A stretch of DNA of 64,000 nucleotides, taken from contig OW121741.1 of the NCBI GenBank assembly GCA_933228675.1, positions 40,968,580-41,032,579 of the forward strand, in the 5' to 3' direction. Positions 47,030 to 59,410 of the stretch are shown here, in pieces (the first letter of the stretch is position 1; the number at the start of each line of letters is the position of its first letter). The translations under genes were made by a program, and so were the position numbers. This stretch comes from Stomorhina lunata. Its lineage: Eukaryota > Arthropoda > Insecta > Diptera > Rhiniidae. The notes under the pieces were generated by a model that was given only the letters and a program-made list of their open reading frames with translations, did not search any database and was not told the DNA's origin.

Positions 47030-48793
47030 AATTATGTTATTTTCGGCTGTGCCGAATCTTATATACCCACCATCAAGTTGTGTTAAATTCAGAAACAGGG
47101 TGCAGCTAATTCAAAATCTGGACCAAAACTGAAATAATTGCTAAACTATTGTTGGTAAAACCTTTGGACTAAATTCGGTTGCCGTAGCTTTATAGTTCAA
47201 CATTTAAAAATATATTAGTGGTTTCCCCAGTATTTACTTTGATCAAAATTCAGTCACATAACCGGGTATAGTCTTACATTAATAAGTTGTTAAATACTTT
47301 TCGTTGTGATTAATATGTAGTTAGGCTAAACACGTTAATAGTAATACAGCAGGTCCATATATTTCTTTATGAGTTCCTAATGCATTCATCATATATAAAG
47401 TCTGGGCTGAATGCCTATCTAATTTCATAGGTGCAATCTTAATATAATGAATGTACCTCCAAATCTTTTTGATTGTAGATATAAAAAGGGGATGTTATAT
47501 ATATAAGAATTATAGCCAAATGTTGACCGATTGTAACAAACTGGCTGGTATATATATAGAGCTTATTCTTGTAAAATTTAGTGGCCATAGCTATCATAGT
47601 TTTTAATTTAATAGCTTTTACCTGGCCTTTGCTAAAATTTTTGGTTTCCGTGAGTGTTTTTTATATGAAAGCTAAAGTCATATATGGACTGATTCCTATA
47701 AAACTTGATGAACTGATCAAAAATTGTATAAAACTTCCCTATTTTAAATTTAATCGTCATAGCTATTACAATTATATTCAATTTATGAGCATTAATGTGT
47801 TTCCCGGGGCGGGGTTATATGGGAGCTTTAACTAAATGTGAACTGATTTTACCCATTTTTAGCACACAATTTCTATAGTATATCGAGAATATTATTGTTA
47901 AATTTTGTTTTTCTAGCTCTTGTAGTTAAGGAGCTATCCCGCTTTTCTCTGTATTTTTGTGTTTCTGTAAGTTTTTTACATGGGAGCTATGGTCAAATAG
48001 TAGCCGATTGTAACAAAATTTTGCACACTGGCTGGCATTCATATAAGACTTCCTTTTGTAACATTTTGTTACCGTAGCCCTTTTCGTTAAGGCGCTATCG
48101 AGCTTTTATCTGACGGACAGACGGACATAAACCCCCTTTTCTTTTTGTATTTTTGTGTTTCCGTAAGTTTTTTATATGGGAGCTATGGTCAAATGGTGAC
48201 CGATTGTGACAAAATGCATACTTGTTGGCATTAACGTAAGACCTCCTCGTGCTAAATTTAGTGGTTATATCTGTTATAGTTTTAGATTTATTGGCATTTA
48301 AGTGTATTTTAGGTGAAATTTTGGCTGTTTCCGTAAGTTTTTTGTATGGGAGCCATGACTATATGTCAACCGATTTTGATGAAATTTTACATGCTGCCTA
48401 GGGCTTAAAATTAAAATTAAAATTTCTATATACCAAATTTTATCATCATAGCTGTTATAGTTTGTCATTTATTAGCAAATAAGCGATTAGCATAGGCGAG
48501 GTTATACGGAAGCTATGGTCAAATGTTAACCGATTTTTCCCAATTTCAATAACAATATTTTCTCAGTGATGAAGAATGTTTTTACTAAGTTTCATTGAGC
48601 TAGCTCCTTTCGTTTAGGCGTTATCGTGATTTCAACAGACAGACAGACAGACGGACATCGCTCAATCGTCTTAGAATTTCATAAGGATTCGGAATATATA
48701 TCGTTTTTGATTTTTGGGCCAATATTAAGGAAATTACAAACGGAATGACAATCTCAATATACCCCCCATTATTTTTGATGGTGGGTATAAAAA
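47030..48793 (-). mobile_element. Helentron-like element, family A, near full-length
   Basis: Minus orientation: hairpin TTCGGC-TGT-GCCGAA near 47041-47056, CCACCATCAAGTTG, core of repeated GCTATGGTCAAATG/CCGATT blocks, and 5' end complement CCCCCCATTATTTTTGATGG, GGTGGGTATAAAAA at 48793. It gives the uninterrupted sequence that the Helitron broke in the copy at 23490-25948. A GACAGACAGACAGACGGACA tract is near 48636. Confidence 0.68.
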
Positions 48794-48796
48794 TAT

Positions 48797-49778
48797 CAAA
48801 CAACCTTCCAAAACTGAATACGAAAATCTAGATACTTTTAAACTTTCTACAAGCATGTATTAGTTATATCCAGTATTTCTATAAATATCTACAAAAAATA
48901 TTTTATATTTTTCTCAAAAATAACTCTTAATATTTGTTTAACAAAAATAAAGAAAAATCAAATATCCTCTTGTTTTTTATCTAAATTTAATTTTCTAAAT
49001 TCTAAACTCATATTATTGTTTATTTGATGTTAAAAAAATATCTAAGAAAAAAAAAATTCATTAGAAAACTAAATAAAATCCAATTTCATAAAGCAAAAAT
49101 ACAACTTAAATAAAATTTGTTACTCTTCTTCTACAAAGTTTCTATAAAACACAAACTTTATGAAGAAAAGAAAAAGATTCGAACGAAAACTTTTATCTAT
49201 CTTTTCTAATCATCTTCATTTAATATTTTATTTTATACTTGATTTCATTATTTACTTGTTCCTTCTTCAATTTGATTTGAAATCAATTGTTTGTGGGAGT
49301 GAGACTGTAGCAACAAATAGCACCGGCAGAAGCACCAGCAACATCAACAGCAGTAGCAACATCCAAAACTGTATCTATCAGCCACTCTAGAGGGACTCAA
49401 TCAAAACTACAAGATTTTTTGATTTCATTTCTTTAAAATTGGATTACAAGTATAATTTAAAACCAATAAAAACAAATAAGGAAAAAAGTAAACATGGCCA
49501 AAATCAAATAAATAGTCATTCTGTTACTCTGGCTGGACGGACATCTGATAGAGTTTAGGTAAAATCCAATAAGCAGCTACACACAGATAAATCCAAGGAA
49601 CAGGAAGCAAAAAATAAAAACACAGACACACACACACACAACTAAAAAAATCATAGACTTCTTTTGATAGGGAAAAGCTTTCTCAGGCAATATAGACTTT
49701 GCAATACTTTACATTTCGACAAAAGTTTCTTCCCATATAAATATTAGTATAATTCTACTACATTACCAAAAATGTTTA
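48797..49778. other. Low-copy spacer with CA and CAACA-type repeats
   Basis: CAGCAACATCAACAGCAGTA-type trinucleotides lie at 49330-49370 and a CA tract near 49620-49640. A 76-codon frame at 49160-49390 reads through the trinucleotide stretch but has no domain. Possibly unique DNA. Confidence 0.35.
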
Positions 49779-51515
49779 ACTTTTTATACCCTTCACCACC
49801 ATTGGTGGAAAGGGTATTATAAGTTTGTGCTGATGTATGTAACGGATAGAAATATTTGTTTTAGACCCATCTTTTAGTATACCAATAGGCTTAGAATCAC
49901 TTTCTGAGTCGATTTAAACTTTGTAATCAAACTACAGCTCGCAATTCTAAAAATAATTAGAAATTTGAAATTTGGCACAGATCATTTTTTTGATAATGGG
50001 ACCATGGCTATTCAAATTCGTCAAAATCGGTTCATTATTTGTGGTACCTCCCATAGGCCCCACTTCCCGGAATTGATTTATTGGCCACAAATATCAATAT
50101 TTTTTCATGAGATGCCAAATTTCATCAAATTATCTTTAGAATTGCGACCTGTAGTTTGATTACAAGGTTTACATGGGGGTCCAGCCAGCCAGACGGACGG
50201 ACGGACGGACATCGCTAAATCGACTCAGATAGTGATTCTAAGCCTATTGGTATACTAAAAGGTGGGTCTAAGACAAATATTTCTATGCGTTACAAACATC
50301 AGCACAAACTTATAATACCCTTTCCACCTACACTCAGAAAAAAGACATGTACTAAATTTGAGGAAAAAAAATTCCTATTTTTATGGAAAAAAATTTCCTC
50401 ATTCAGAGTAAATTTTTACTCAAAACTAGGAAAAATTAAAAAATGTATAGTTCATATACTAAAAATTAGTTAATATTTTTCCATAAAAATATTGCATGAT
50501 TTTTGTTAAATATTATTAATTTTAGGGAAATTTTTGTTAGAAGCTAGTAAATATGTCCTAAATCTTAGTTCATCATATCGTAAAACTAGGAAATATTTAG
50601 TTTATTTCAAAAAAATTTAATTAGTAAATGATTTACTCAAAAATAGTTCATAAAATTGTACTTACTTAAAATCTGGAAGTTGTTGTTGTTGTTTTAAGGA
50701 AAATATTTCCTAAAAATTATAAATTTTTTATAAGATCAAAATAAATAATTTATTGAATTTTAGTAATCTTTTTCTACTATCGTAGAAAATTTGAACAAGT
50801 TTACTGCAGTTTTTACTTGTTTTAAGAAAAAATAAATTATCTTTTAACTAAAATCAAGGAAAATTTTCCTTATTTATAGCATTGATAAATATTTATCTGA
50901 ACTAAATTAAAGGAAATATTTAGTTGTTTTTAAGAAGTTTTCAGATAAAATATGAACTAAATTATAGCAATTTTTTTCCAAGTTTTTAGTTAAATTTTAT
51001 TTGATTTTAGTAAAAATTTGTTTGATATAAGAAATTTTGTCAAAAACATAAGGAAATTTTTTTCTTGGAATTAAGGAATTTTTTTAATTAATTGCTGTAA
51101 AAACGGCTTTGGCGCCATACGACAACCATTTTTTCCTCAAATTTAGTAAATTTTCCTAAATTTTAGTTCATTTTTTTTCTGAGTGTATGGTGGTGAAGGG
51201 TATAATCACTAAAACGCTCGTAAATCTAACGATAATAATAATTTTGAGTTTATTTTTTGCATACATAATTTTTGTAACAACTGTAATTAATCAATTTGCC
51301 AAATTTAGAGATAATCGGTTCACATTTGACCCTAGCTCTCATATAAGTCCAAATGACGGAAACAGCTTAAATATATAAGTTTTAAGCAAATGTTTGTATG
51401 ATGGCAAAATTTAGCAAATATTTGTTTTTATACAGGAAAAATAACACCTTTGACCTTAGTGGTGAAGGGTATCGTATGGTCGGGCTAGACCGGCCATAGC
51501 GCTTTCTTACTTGTC
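49779..51515 (+). mobile_element. Helentron-like element, family B, rearranged
   Basis: Outer parts are in plus orientation: 5' end TTTTTATACCCTTCACCACC at 49781 and 3' end GGTGAAGGGTATCGTATGG, hairpin-like GGTCGGGCTAGACCGG, TTACTTGT at 51515. The middle (about 50110 to 51204) is an inverted copy of the 5' half, running back to the 5' stem at 50330, and that stem is broken by a 854-bp TIR element. About 130 bp of normal core is missing at the switch. Confidence 0.65.
50334..51185. mobile_element. AT-rich MITE with CACTCAGAAAAAA ends
   Basis: Ends CACTCAGAAAAAA and TTTTTTTTCTGAGTG with TA on both sides (50332-50333 and 51186-51187). Repeated words AAATTTAGTAAATTTT and AGGAAAATTTTCC make the interior richly self-complementary. 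No transposase. TA flanks suggest a Tc1/mariner-type mover. It lies in the 5' stem of the inverted part of the family B element. Confidence 0.75.
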
Positions 51516-53138
51516 TTTTTGTGTTTCCGTAAGTTTTTTATATGGGGGCTATGGTCAAATTGTGACCGATTGTGACAAAATTTTGCACGCTGGCTGGTAT
51601 TCACATAAGACTTCCTTTCGTAAAATTTTGTTGCTGTAGCCCATTTCGTTAAGGCGCTATCGCGCTTTTATCTGTCCGACAGACGGACATAAGCCCCCCT
51701 TTCTTTTTGAATTTTTGTGTTTCCGTAAGTTTTGTATATGGGAGCTATGGTCAAATGGTGATAGACTATGAAAAAATGTTGCACACTGGCTGGTATTCAC
51801 ATAAGACTTCCTTCTGATAAATTTGGTGGCTGTTACAGGTATCATTTATTGGCATTTAAGTGTATTTCAGGTGGAATTTAGGCTGTTTCTGTAAGTTTTT
51901 TGTATGGGAGCTATGGTTAACTGTGAACCGATTTCGATGAAATTTTATGCGTTGCCTAGTACTTATGTAAAACTTCTAAATACCAGATTTTGTCATCATA
52001 GCTGTTATAATTTGTCATTTATTAGCAAATAAGCGATTGGCCTAGACGAGGTTATACGGGAGCTATGCTCAAATGTGAACCGATTTTGCCCGATTTCAAT
52101 ACCAAAATTTTCCAAGAAAGGAAGAATATTGAAAAATTAGGTTTCATCAGGCTTGAGTTCATTTTAATTTTCAAATTATTAATTTTAAAAATTGGAAAAT
52201 AAATTATGGAGAAAAACTGAAAAAATTATTTTTGAACGCGGCTAGTGGATTGCAATTTCTGTCCCGCCACAGGACGTCATCAGCACTTAGCGCCCTCGAC
52301 CACAGTCGAGTTGTAAAATTGCAGAGATAATCATCAATTTAACTCATTGAGTTTGATCGAACATCACTACGTTTAATTGACTGTGTATTCTCCTATTACT
52401 TGTTTTGCTCGATCTTTTCACTTGCCGTTGGCATGTAGAGAAGAACAAGACTTTTTGGTTTGATGCTATTTTTAGAATAGTAATAATGTTAACAACATAT
52501 GTATGTAAGTAAATTACATGAATGTATGAAAATGCAACGTGCCCTTTGCTTTTAATTATTTGGGAATTAATTATTTGAACTTTAGAATTAATTGAAAAAT
52601 TAGGTTTCATCAGGCTTGAGTTCATTTTAATTTTCAAATTATTAATTTTGAAAATTGGAAAGTAAATTATGGAGAAAAACTGAACAACTCGACTGTGACA
52701 ACTCGACTGTGGTCGAGGGCGCTAAGTGCTGATGACGTCCTGTGGCGGGACAGAAATTGCAATCCACTAGCCGCGTTCAAAAATAATTTTTTCAGTTTTT
52801 CTCCATAATTTACTTTCCAATTTTCAAAATTAATAATTTGAAAATTAAAATGAACTCAAGCCTGATGAAACCTAATTTTTCAATTAATTCTAAAGTTCAA
52901 ATAATTAATTCCCAAATAAGAAAGGAACAATATTTAGCCAAATTTCACTGAACTATATCCTTTCGTTAAGGTTTTATAGTGCCGACAACAGACAGACAGA
53001 CAGACGGACATCGCTCAATCGTCTTAGAATTTCATAAGGATTCAGAATATACTTCAATGAGCCAATATTAAGGAAATTATAAACGGAATGACAATCTCAA
53101 TATACCCCCCATTCTTTTTGATGGTGGGTATAAAAAGG
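51516..53138 (-). mobile_element. Helentron-like family A fragment, split by a foldback insertion
   Basis: Minus orientation. Starts abruptly at TTTTTGTGTTTCCGTAAG against the family B element and ends with CCCCCCATTCTTTTTGATGG, GGTGGGTATAAAAA at 53135. The part 52131-52917 is foreign. Confidence 0.62.
52131..52917. mobile_element. Long inverted-repeat insertion with 17-bp target duplication
   Basis: Left arm 52131-52313 and right arm 52699-52882 are near-perfect inverted copies (about 183 bp), containing CCGCCACAGGACGTCATCAG and CGCGGCTAGTGG. A third, directly repeated partial arm is at 52561-52684, so the middle is a second head-to-head pair. Flanks AAGAAAGGAAGAATATT (52114-52130) and AAGAAAGGAACAATATT (52918-52934) are a 17-bp duplication with one mismatch. 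The right arm extends 34 bp further than the left. Length of duplication argues for reverse-transcription-type insertion rather than a standard DNA transposon. Family unknown. Confidence 0.78.
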
Positions 53139-54440
53139 TATTGAAATGTGCTTAATGTTCTAAAACGAGAAGTGATACAGTTTTTCATCAAACTCAGTAG
53201 CTCATGCATCGAATATAGTTTTACAGCTTTAATCTTGATATCGATTTAATTGAGATACAGAATCTTGGTTTTACTCTGCAGCAGAAAATAACTTAATCTC
53301 ATATACAGTTTAGGAAATATCAGGAAATCGAAAAAGCTCTACAAAATTTAGTGTTTCGTTTTTCTTTGGTAAAAAACTAAGTTGGCTCGGTTTTGTTCGG
53401 TGCTCCCACCATAATCATGTCAAAGGTTCAAAGGTGAAAGTTTTTTCTTTAGAGTGATCGAAAAAAAAATCAATGAAATTTTTTTTAGTTCTGATGAGAA
53501 TTCTGATTTCAAAAATTAGTAGACCTATTTCAAAGATCAACTTATGTTAAGAATTGCGGATTTTACGACAAAAAGAAAAATAGGTGAAAAATGAGACAGG
53601 GGTGATCTAATTTCAACCAAAACTAATACAACTCTTTTTTGAATTAATTAATAGACACATGTTGAATTTCATTAAATTCTGTTAAGAATTGCGTCAGTTT
53701 TGCATTTGATTGATTTAGTTTCAAAAGCGCAAGTGACAAATACCCTTTATAGGGTATGTTTATGCTCCTGTAAAAGTTTTGTCGATTCCGTTTCGGTAAT
53801 TTTGAGATTACAAATAAACCGCGTTCCGGAAGTCAATTGTCAAAAAAACTATAAATCGTAGAGGCAAATTTCGCCCTTTGAACATAAAAGATCTTTATAA
53901 CAAGACAATGTAGAAAAAACTCATAACAAGTCTTTGCTTTGGTGAAATTGCCAAGAGTCTATCTATGTCGAAACTTTTAGTTTCATAATTAAAAAATTAG
54001 ACTGACTTTAATCAAAAAATGTGAAGTTGTCTTTTATCATTACAACTCCACAGCACACACTCGTCTGAATTTCTGGAAGTTCGGTTAAACTCTTACGAAT
54101 CCGCTATATTCTTTTAAATCTAGACTAAACACCAAGCCATTACACCTGTTTCTGTCTAAAGCGAAGGATTTCGATTTTTTGCCATCAGGATTTAAGTCTA
54201 TATAAGAGAGATAGCTTCTCATCAAATTGCTACCGATTTATCGCGACGAACAGCTCAATTGCTCAGAAAAAACGTTTCTGATTCAAACGACATCTGCGAT
54301 TAATGGCAAAACATTGCCAATGCCATGAAGCAGCTGCAAACTCTGTACTAGGCTTCCAAAACCATCCCCCTAAAAACTCTGGGATGGAAAAAAAATTAAG
54401 CCTATAGGGCAACTCTGCAACTCTGCCATTACACGCGGCA
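53139..54440. other. Low-copy spacer
   Basis: No repeat ends or domains recognised until the transposase remnant; the part 54180-54440 may belong to that remnant but shows no clear motif. Confidence 0.3.
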
Positions 54441-54455
54441 TGCGGCTACCGTTCA

Positions 54456-54800
54456 ATGAAAACCGAATATTTTTGGCCCCAATCGGATGATATGGACTTG
54501 GAGGATATGTGTTTTCAACAAGACGGCGCCACAAGCCACAAAGCGAATGTCAGAATCAATTTATTGAAAACCAAGTTTGGCAAACGTGTTATCTCACGAA
54601 ATGGTCTAGTCGATTGGCCGCCTTGGTCGTGCGATTTGACGCCGTTAGACTATTTCCTTGGGGCTACGTCAAGTCTATGGTCTATGCCATGAACTTCGCA
54701 CAAATATCAAAGATGAAATTGCAGCAGTATCGGCCAATGGTTGAAAATCATCGCAAATTGGGTTCAGCGTCTGGACTTCTGCAAGCGTGCCCGCTCGCAG
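54456..54800 (+). pseudogene. DD41D-type transposase fragment
   Basis: Starts near the middle of the catalytic domain: YFWPQSDDMDLEDMCFQQDGATSH with the second Asp, then VISRNGLVDWPPWSCDLTPLDYF with the third Asp, exactly 41 residues apart. A 1-base loss after CCTTGG shifts the frame; the following GYVKSMVYA and AQISKM.LQQYRPMVEN pieces are in another frame. Both ends of the element are missing. Most like the copy at 44324-45337. Confidence 0.75.
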
Positions 54801-54839
54801 TTTGTTGCGCTCTTATTGAAAGACCCTTTACTACCCGTG

Positions 54840-55230
54840 TAGTATGGACAGAAAAATTCTACGAAAAATCTTTAGACCAGTTTGCGTTAACAATGAATAT
54901 CGACATCGAAAGAACCATGAGCTGTATGAGTTATACGTTGACATCGACATAGTAAAACACATTAAACAGCAGCGCCTGCATTGGCTAGGATATGTTGTGC
55001 GAATGGATGAAAATACGCAAGAAAAATGTTCGAAAATGATCCCGAGGGAACACGTAAAAGAGGACGTTTGAAACTTCGATGGAAATACCAAGAATAGTTT
55101 CCTCTTCTTTTAAAGCTTGACCTACGAAATTGGAGTATATGAGCACAAAATTGGAGCTCATGTAATTCTAAAATAAACCCGGCCTTTGACCTTAACAATT
55201 TGTATATTAAAGACTATTTAAGTAACTAAG
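54840..55230 (+). pseudogene. Non-LTR retrotransposon C-terminal tail, third copy
   Basis: A 75-codon frame includes KQQRLHWLGYVVRMDENTQEK, the well-known RLRWLGHV.RM tail of insect endonuclease-reverse-transcriptase proteins, then a frameshifted RGRLKLRWKYQE-like stretch, a stop, and the shared 3' motif CCTTTGACCTTAACAATTTG with TAAGTAACTAAG. Unlike the copies at 8830 and 42775 it is on the plus strand. Confidence 0.6.
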
Positions 55231-55490
55231 TATGCTATGGTAGCAGTGAAGAGTCTGAGGTATTTCATGCTATATTTTCTGGCGTCAGATATATTTGGGA
55301 GTTGTTGTGTTCCAAACTGACAATTGTAATATATTTTTGATGAAATAAGGAAAATGATCAATGTTATAACTGTTCAAATTCAATTGTAGCGTTATATTCT
55401 AGTCATTAATGCCTAATACTTAGACCCCTATTTAAAAGAAATCAAAGAGACTAGTATAGAAACATTGAAAATCTGGCGAATTTAAATCTT

Positions 55491-56294
55491 TTTTTATACC
55501 CTTCACCACCATAGGTGGAAAGGGTATTATAAGTTTGTGCTGATGTTTGTAACGCATAGAAATATTTGTCTTAGACCCACCTTTTAGTATACCAATAAAC
55601 TTAAAATCACTTTCTGAGTCGATTTAGCGATGTCCGTCCGTCCGTCCGTCCGTCTGGCTGGCTGGACCCCCATGTAAACCTTGTAATCAAACTACAGGTC
55701 GCAATTCTAAAGATAATTTGATGAAATTTGGCACAGATTTTTTGATAATGGGACCATGGCTATTAAAATTGTTCAAAATCGGTCCATTATTTATGGTACC
55801 TCCCATAGGTCCCACTTCCCGGAATTGCTATATTGGCCACAAATATCAATATTTTTTCATGAAATTTAAAACAGATACTGTTCATGTAAACTTAAATCAC
55901 TGTACCAAATTTCGTTGAAATCGGTCCACATTTGACCATAGCTCCCATACAAACTCTTCTTCAAAAGCGCACTAAATGAGACAAAAAAATCACTAAAACG
56001 CTCGTAAATCTAAAGATAATGAAAATTTTGAGTTTATTTTTTGCATACATAATTTTTGTAACAACTGTAATCAATTTGCCAAATTTCGAGATAATCCGAG
56101 CACATTTGACCCTAGTTCTCATATAAGTCCAAATGACGGAAACAGGTTGAATATATACGTTTTGAGAAAATGTTTGTATGATGGCAAAATTTAGCAAATA
56201 TTTGTCTTTATACAGGAAAAATAACACCTTTGACCTTAGTGGTGAAGGGTATCTTATGGTCGGCTTGACCGACTATAGCGCTTTCTTACTTGTT
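55491..56294 (+). mobile_element. Helentron-like element, family B, full-length
   Basis: 5' end TTTTATACCCTTCACCACCA with stem (CACC-ACCATA-GGTGG...AAGGGT), a GTCCGTCCGTCCGTCC/CTGG block at 55632-55665, and 3' end GGTGAAGGGTATCTTATGG, hairpin GTCGG-ctt-GACCGAC, TTACTTGTT. Subterminal inverted repeats TACCCTTCACCA. No frame. Best copy of the family together with 59411-60192. Confidence 0.72.
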
Positions 56295-56296
56295 TT

Positions 56297-57600
56297 TACT
56301 TTTTCTATCGACAAATTTTTAACATTTATAACAGTTGGAGAGGCGTTTAAAGAGTAAATATGTATTTGTAAAAATTTATGTATTTGGATGTATAAGTAGT
56401 AATACCCCTGCGGTACTAAATTGAAGTAAGGTTTCCATACTGTTTAACATAAGGTTGTCAATAGAAGGAGTCAATAGATTACTGTACGACAAGCTCTACG
56501 TAGGTAATAGCTTAGTCAAAATAGGCTATCGTTAAAAGTATTTATGAGTTCAGCGGTATTAGTAATCGTCCTTCAATATGGAACTGCTGGGATGTTCATA
56601 AGTTATTATGTTGCCTTTTAAATATCCTAGAAAAGGATATTACTATTACATGTGCATGTATATAAATATAAAGTTAAAGAAGATATTGAAAAGAAAAAAT
56701 CTTAAAATTAAATCAAGAGTAAAATGTGATGCTGTGTCCTTTGCTTCTTCAAAATTGGGGAGAAAAAAATTTGGAACAAAAAATAAATATAATCGAAAAA
56801 TAAAAAAAGAATCTAGCAAATATGATGTTTGTATAAGAAAACCAACAACTACAACAAAGAAAAAGGGAAGTGGCAAAAAACAATTCCTCTGGGTATAAAC
56901 CAGCCAAAAATAGTAGCACTCCAGAGTTGATGTTGGCAAATAGGACAAACACTTGATATACAATTTTCGAAAATACGATAATAATTTAAAGATAAATTGA
57001 AAGTTCATAATATTTGTTATTTTTTTCCCCAACATTTTTCAAGTACAAATTATAGCTTAACTACGAAATTGTAGGAAAATTTTATTAGACAATCAATTGG
57101 ATTCAGGGATTTTCCTTTTTTTAAAAATTCTCATCTTAATTTCTGTTTCAAGTGTTCAATATTCAAAATGAATGGAATGTTGATTTAACAAGTAATTTAA
57201 ATTCTATTTGATTGGAGTTTTTAAAATAAATTAATGTACAAAGTAAATTAAATATCTGTTTAGTTGTGAATACGATGACACTTCATATGGATTCTTAAAA
57301 TTAAGGAAACCCTATTTAAAAAGTCAACAAAACAATAATGTATATCAAAAATTGAAGAAATACTAAGAAATGTCGTACCCAATTTTTTGGATTGAAAATA
57401 AAACGTAATATTTACCCTCTAATTAAAAGGTATAGGTATGTTTCTTTACTTTCTGCTTAAGTTCGGATAAACTAGAGTGACTTAGCATTTACTCTTTCAA
57501 ACAACAAAACATACGTAGAAGTAAGACAACACAAAGAAAAAGCCAGTGTAGTTTTGAGTAAGAAGGGAAACGAAATTACTCTCTCATTGTAGTAAAGACT
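56297..57600. other. Low-copy spacer
   Basis: Two overlapping frames (96 codons plus, 56608-56898; 129 codons minus, 56646-57035) are biased in composition (Lys-rich or Phe/Leu-rich) and carry no domain. Confidence 0.3.
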
Positions 57601-57604
57601 CAAA

Positions 57605-57690
57605 CCAAAACAGAGTACGGAATACAATTGTGTTTTGGGTAACTTCGGACTGGTTTGGGTAGTTTCATTATCGTACAGGAACGCAACTAT
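57605..57690 (-). repeat. Scrap of the P-like element stem region
   Basis: Minus strand GAAACTACCCAAAC, AGTCCGAAGTT and CCTGTACGATAATGAAAC parallel 1672-1720 of the P-like element. No termini. Confidence 0.5.
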
Positions 57691-57699
57691 TATTAGAAA

Positions 57700-58429
57700 A
57701 TTTGTATGGAAAATTTCATTTATAAGCCTTTCATATTCGTATTTTTTGTTAATGAATAAGGAGGTTAGGATTGAAAACATTATATATACTCCAAAGTTTC
57801 TGAAATTGCAATATACTGACATTTCACACATACCGATCGGAACGGTTTTAGCTTTTAAAAATTCCGAAAAATTCCACTTTGAAATATTTAGAAATATATT
57901 TAATTCCAAAATGTTTTTCTTTTGCATTTTTTGGAGATGAAAAATACGGAATTTGTTACACTTTCGAATGGAATTGAATGGTATTGTCTTTAGGAAATAA
58001 TCTGCGGTTTACAAAGAGAAGGAACAAAATAATATAAAACTTTGTCTGTAAAACAGAGATGGGCACTAACACATATTTCGATTGTACGGGTAGAAGCGGA
58101 TTTCCGCCCATTTAAAAAACTCCGTTGTGTGTTCTAGCTCCATCAAGTATGTTTCATAGCGAATGATTGAATTTGCTGGGAACAGTTTTTAAAGAAGTTG
58201 AAGCGTAAAAGTACATTTATGGTCTTTGCAATTATTGTATGTTGTGTATGGGTGTCCGCATAAGTTATTTTCCTATAACTAGTGATAGCTTAGGTTAGAA
58301 AAAGTTCGAAAAGTGGTGTCAAACGACACCTTCACTCGGAGACCCTTGGGGTTCATTGTGATCCTTCAAAAAGAGATAAAAGCGGAAGGAAATTAAGAAT
58401 CTGAGGAACAATAGAGAAAGAGGAAGATC
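57700..58429. other. Spacer, nothing firmly recognised
   Basis: The last 200 bases are less AT-rich and may be the 3' end of the retrotransposon remnant; no tail or polyadenylation motif could be tied to it. Confidence 0.3.
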
Positions 58430-59410
58430 CATAAAAAGAGAAACAAGAAATGATATAGCAATTACGATTCACCTATCTAAGCCAACTGAGTCCAATAATA
58501 AACCCCAAAATATCGTACAGTTTGCACTGCTGCTGATCCTGAAGTTCATCATGGAATCTACAGCCTAGATGTCTGACTTGAGAGCAATGGACAATGACAG
58601 AGAATGTGTTCTACCGAATCGGACTAATCCTCATCTAGTGATAACCTGAAATGTCCGGAATGCTTCCATCCCATGTATTTAGCCTGGAATTTCCAAGACT
58701 TGATGTCTAAATAGAAATCACAGATAAAGGGAGTTATGTCCGTCACTCTTTGGCTCAAGTCTTGGCTCGAGTCTTGTCAGCAATTTCGTTTTCATATAAT
58801 GTAACCCCCTAATTCATAAACAAATTTCAAAATTATTAAATTTTATAATTGAATGATAAGTATGGCCAATCTACAGTTTTTGACAAGTTTGTAGGTGATA
58901 CTATTTTGTATGGGTATGAGATCTGTAGCCTTCCATATGGCAAAAATATCTGCTTGGAAGACTTTGCACTCATTCGCAAGTCTTAGTTATTTTTTTTTTT
59001 CACCTGAAAAACATCTGAAACAGTACTGTAATCAATTTAAGAGTCATATGTAAAGATCGAATTGCCTTATAAAAGCAATGTATGACCCCTCCATCGGGGA
59101 TAACGACTGATGGAAGGTAAGCCTGTCTCCAAGCCGAAGGAGTCTGTTAAGCTCAGAATTGTGGTGTTTCCCGCCCTCCTGTATCTAAACATGCATACAA
59201 CCTTACTTGACTTCTGGTTGCCATACATATATAATATAATAGATCAAGAGGGTATACTGACAACATGATGTCCAGGACTGCTGAAGAAGTGCTTTTTAGA
59301 GAACCGGTAATACCAATACTAGCACAACATTGTACTTTATTAAAAGATAACTTAAAACAGGCCTTACAATGGTTGTGTAAATATAATACAATATTAGCCT
59401 AAAACCCCAT

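Noticed and set aside
49160..49390. Host exon with Ser/Asn-rich repeat
   Set aside because: The frame is short, follows a trinucleotide repeat and has no recognisable domain or convincing splice sites.
56646..57035. 129-codon minus-strand hydrophobic frame
   Set aside because: Phe/Leu-rich reading of A-rich DNA, with a competing Lys-rich frame opposite; no signal of coding.
57472..57927. 151-codon minus-strand frame
   Set aside because: It overlaps a scrap of the P-like element, has no domain and has compositional bias typical of AT-rich non-coding sequence.
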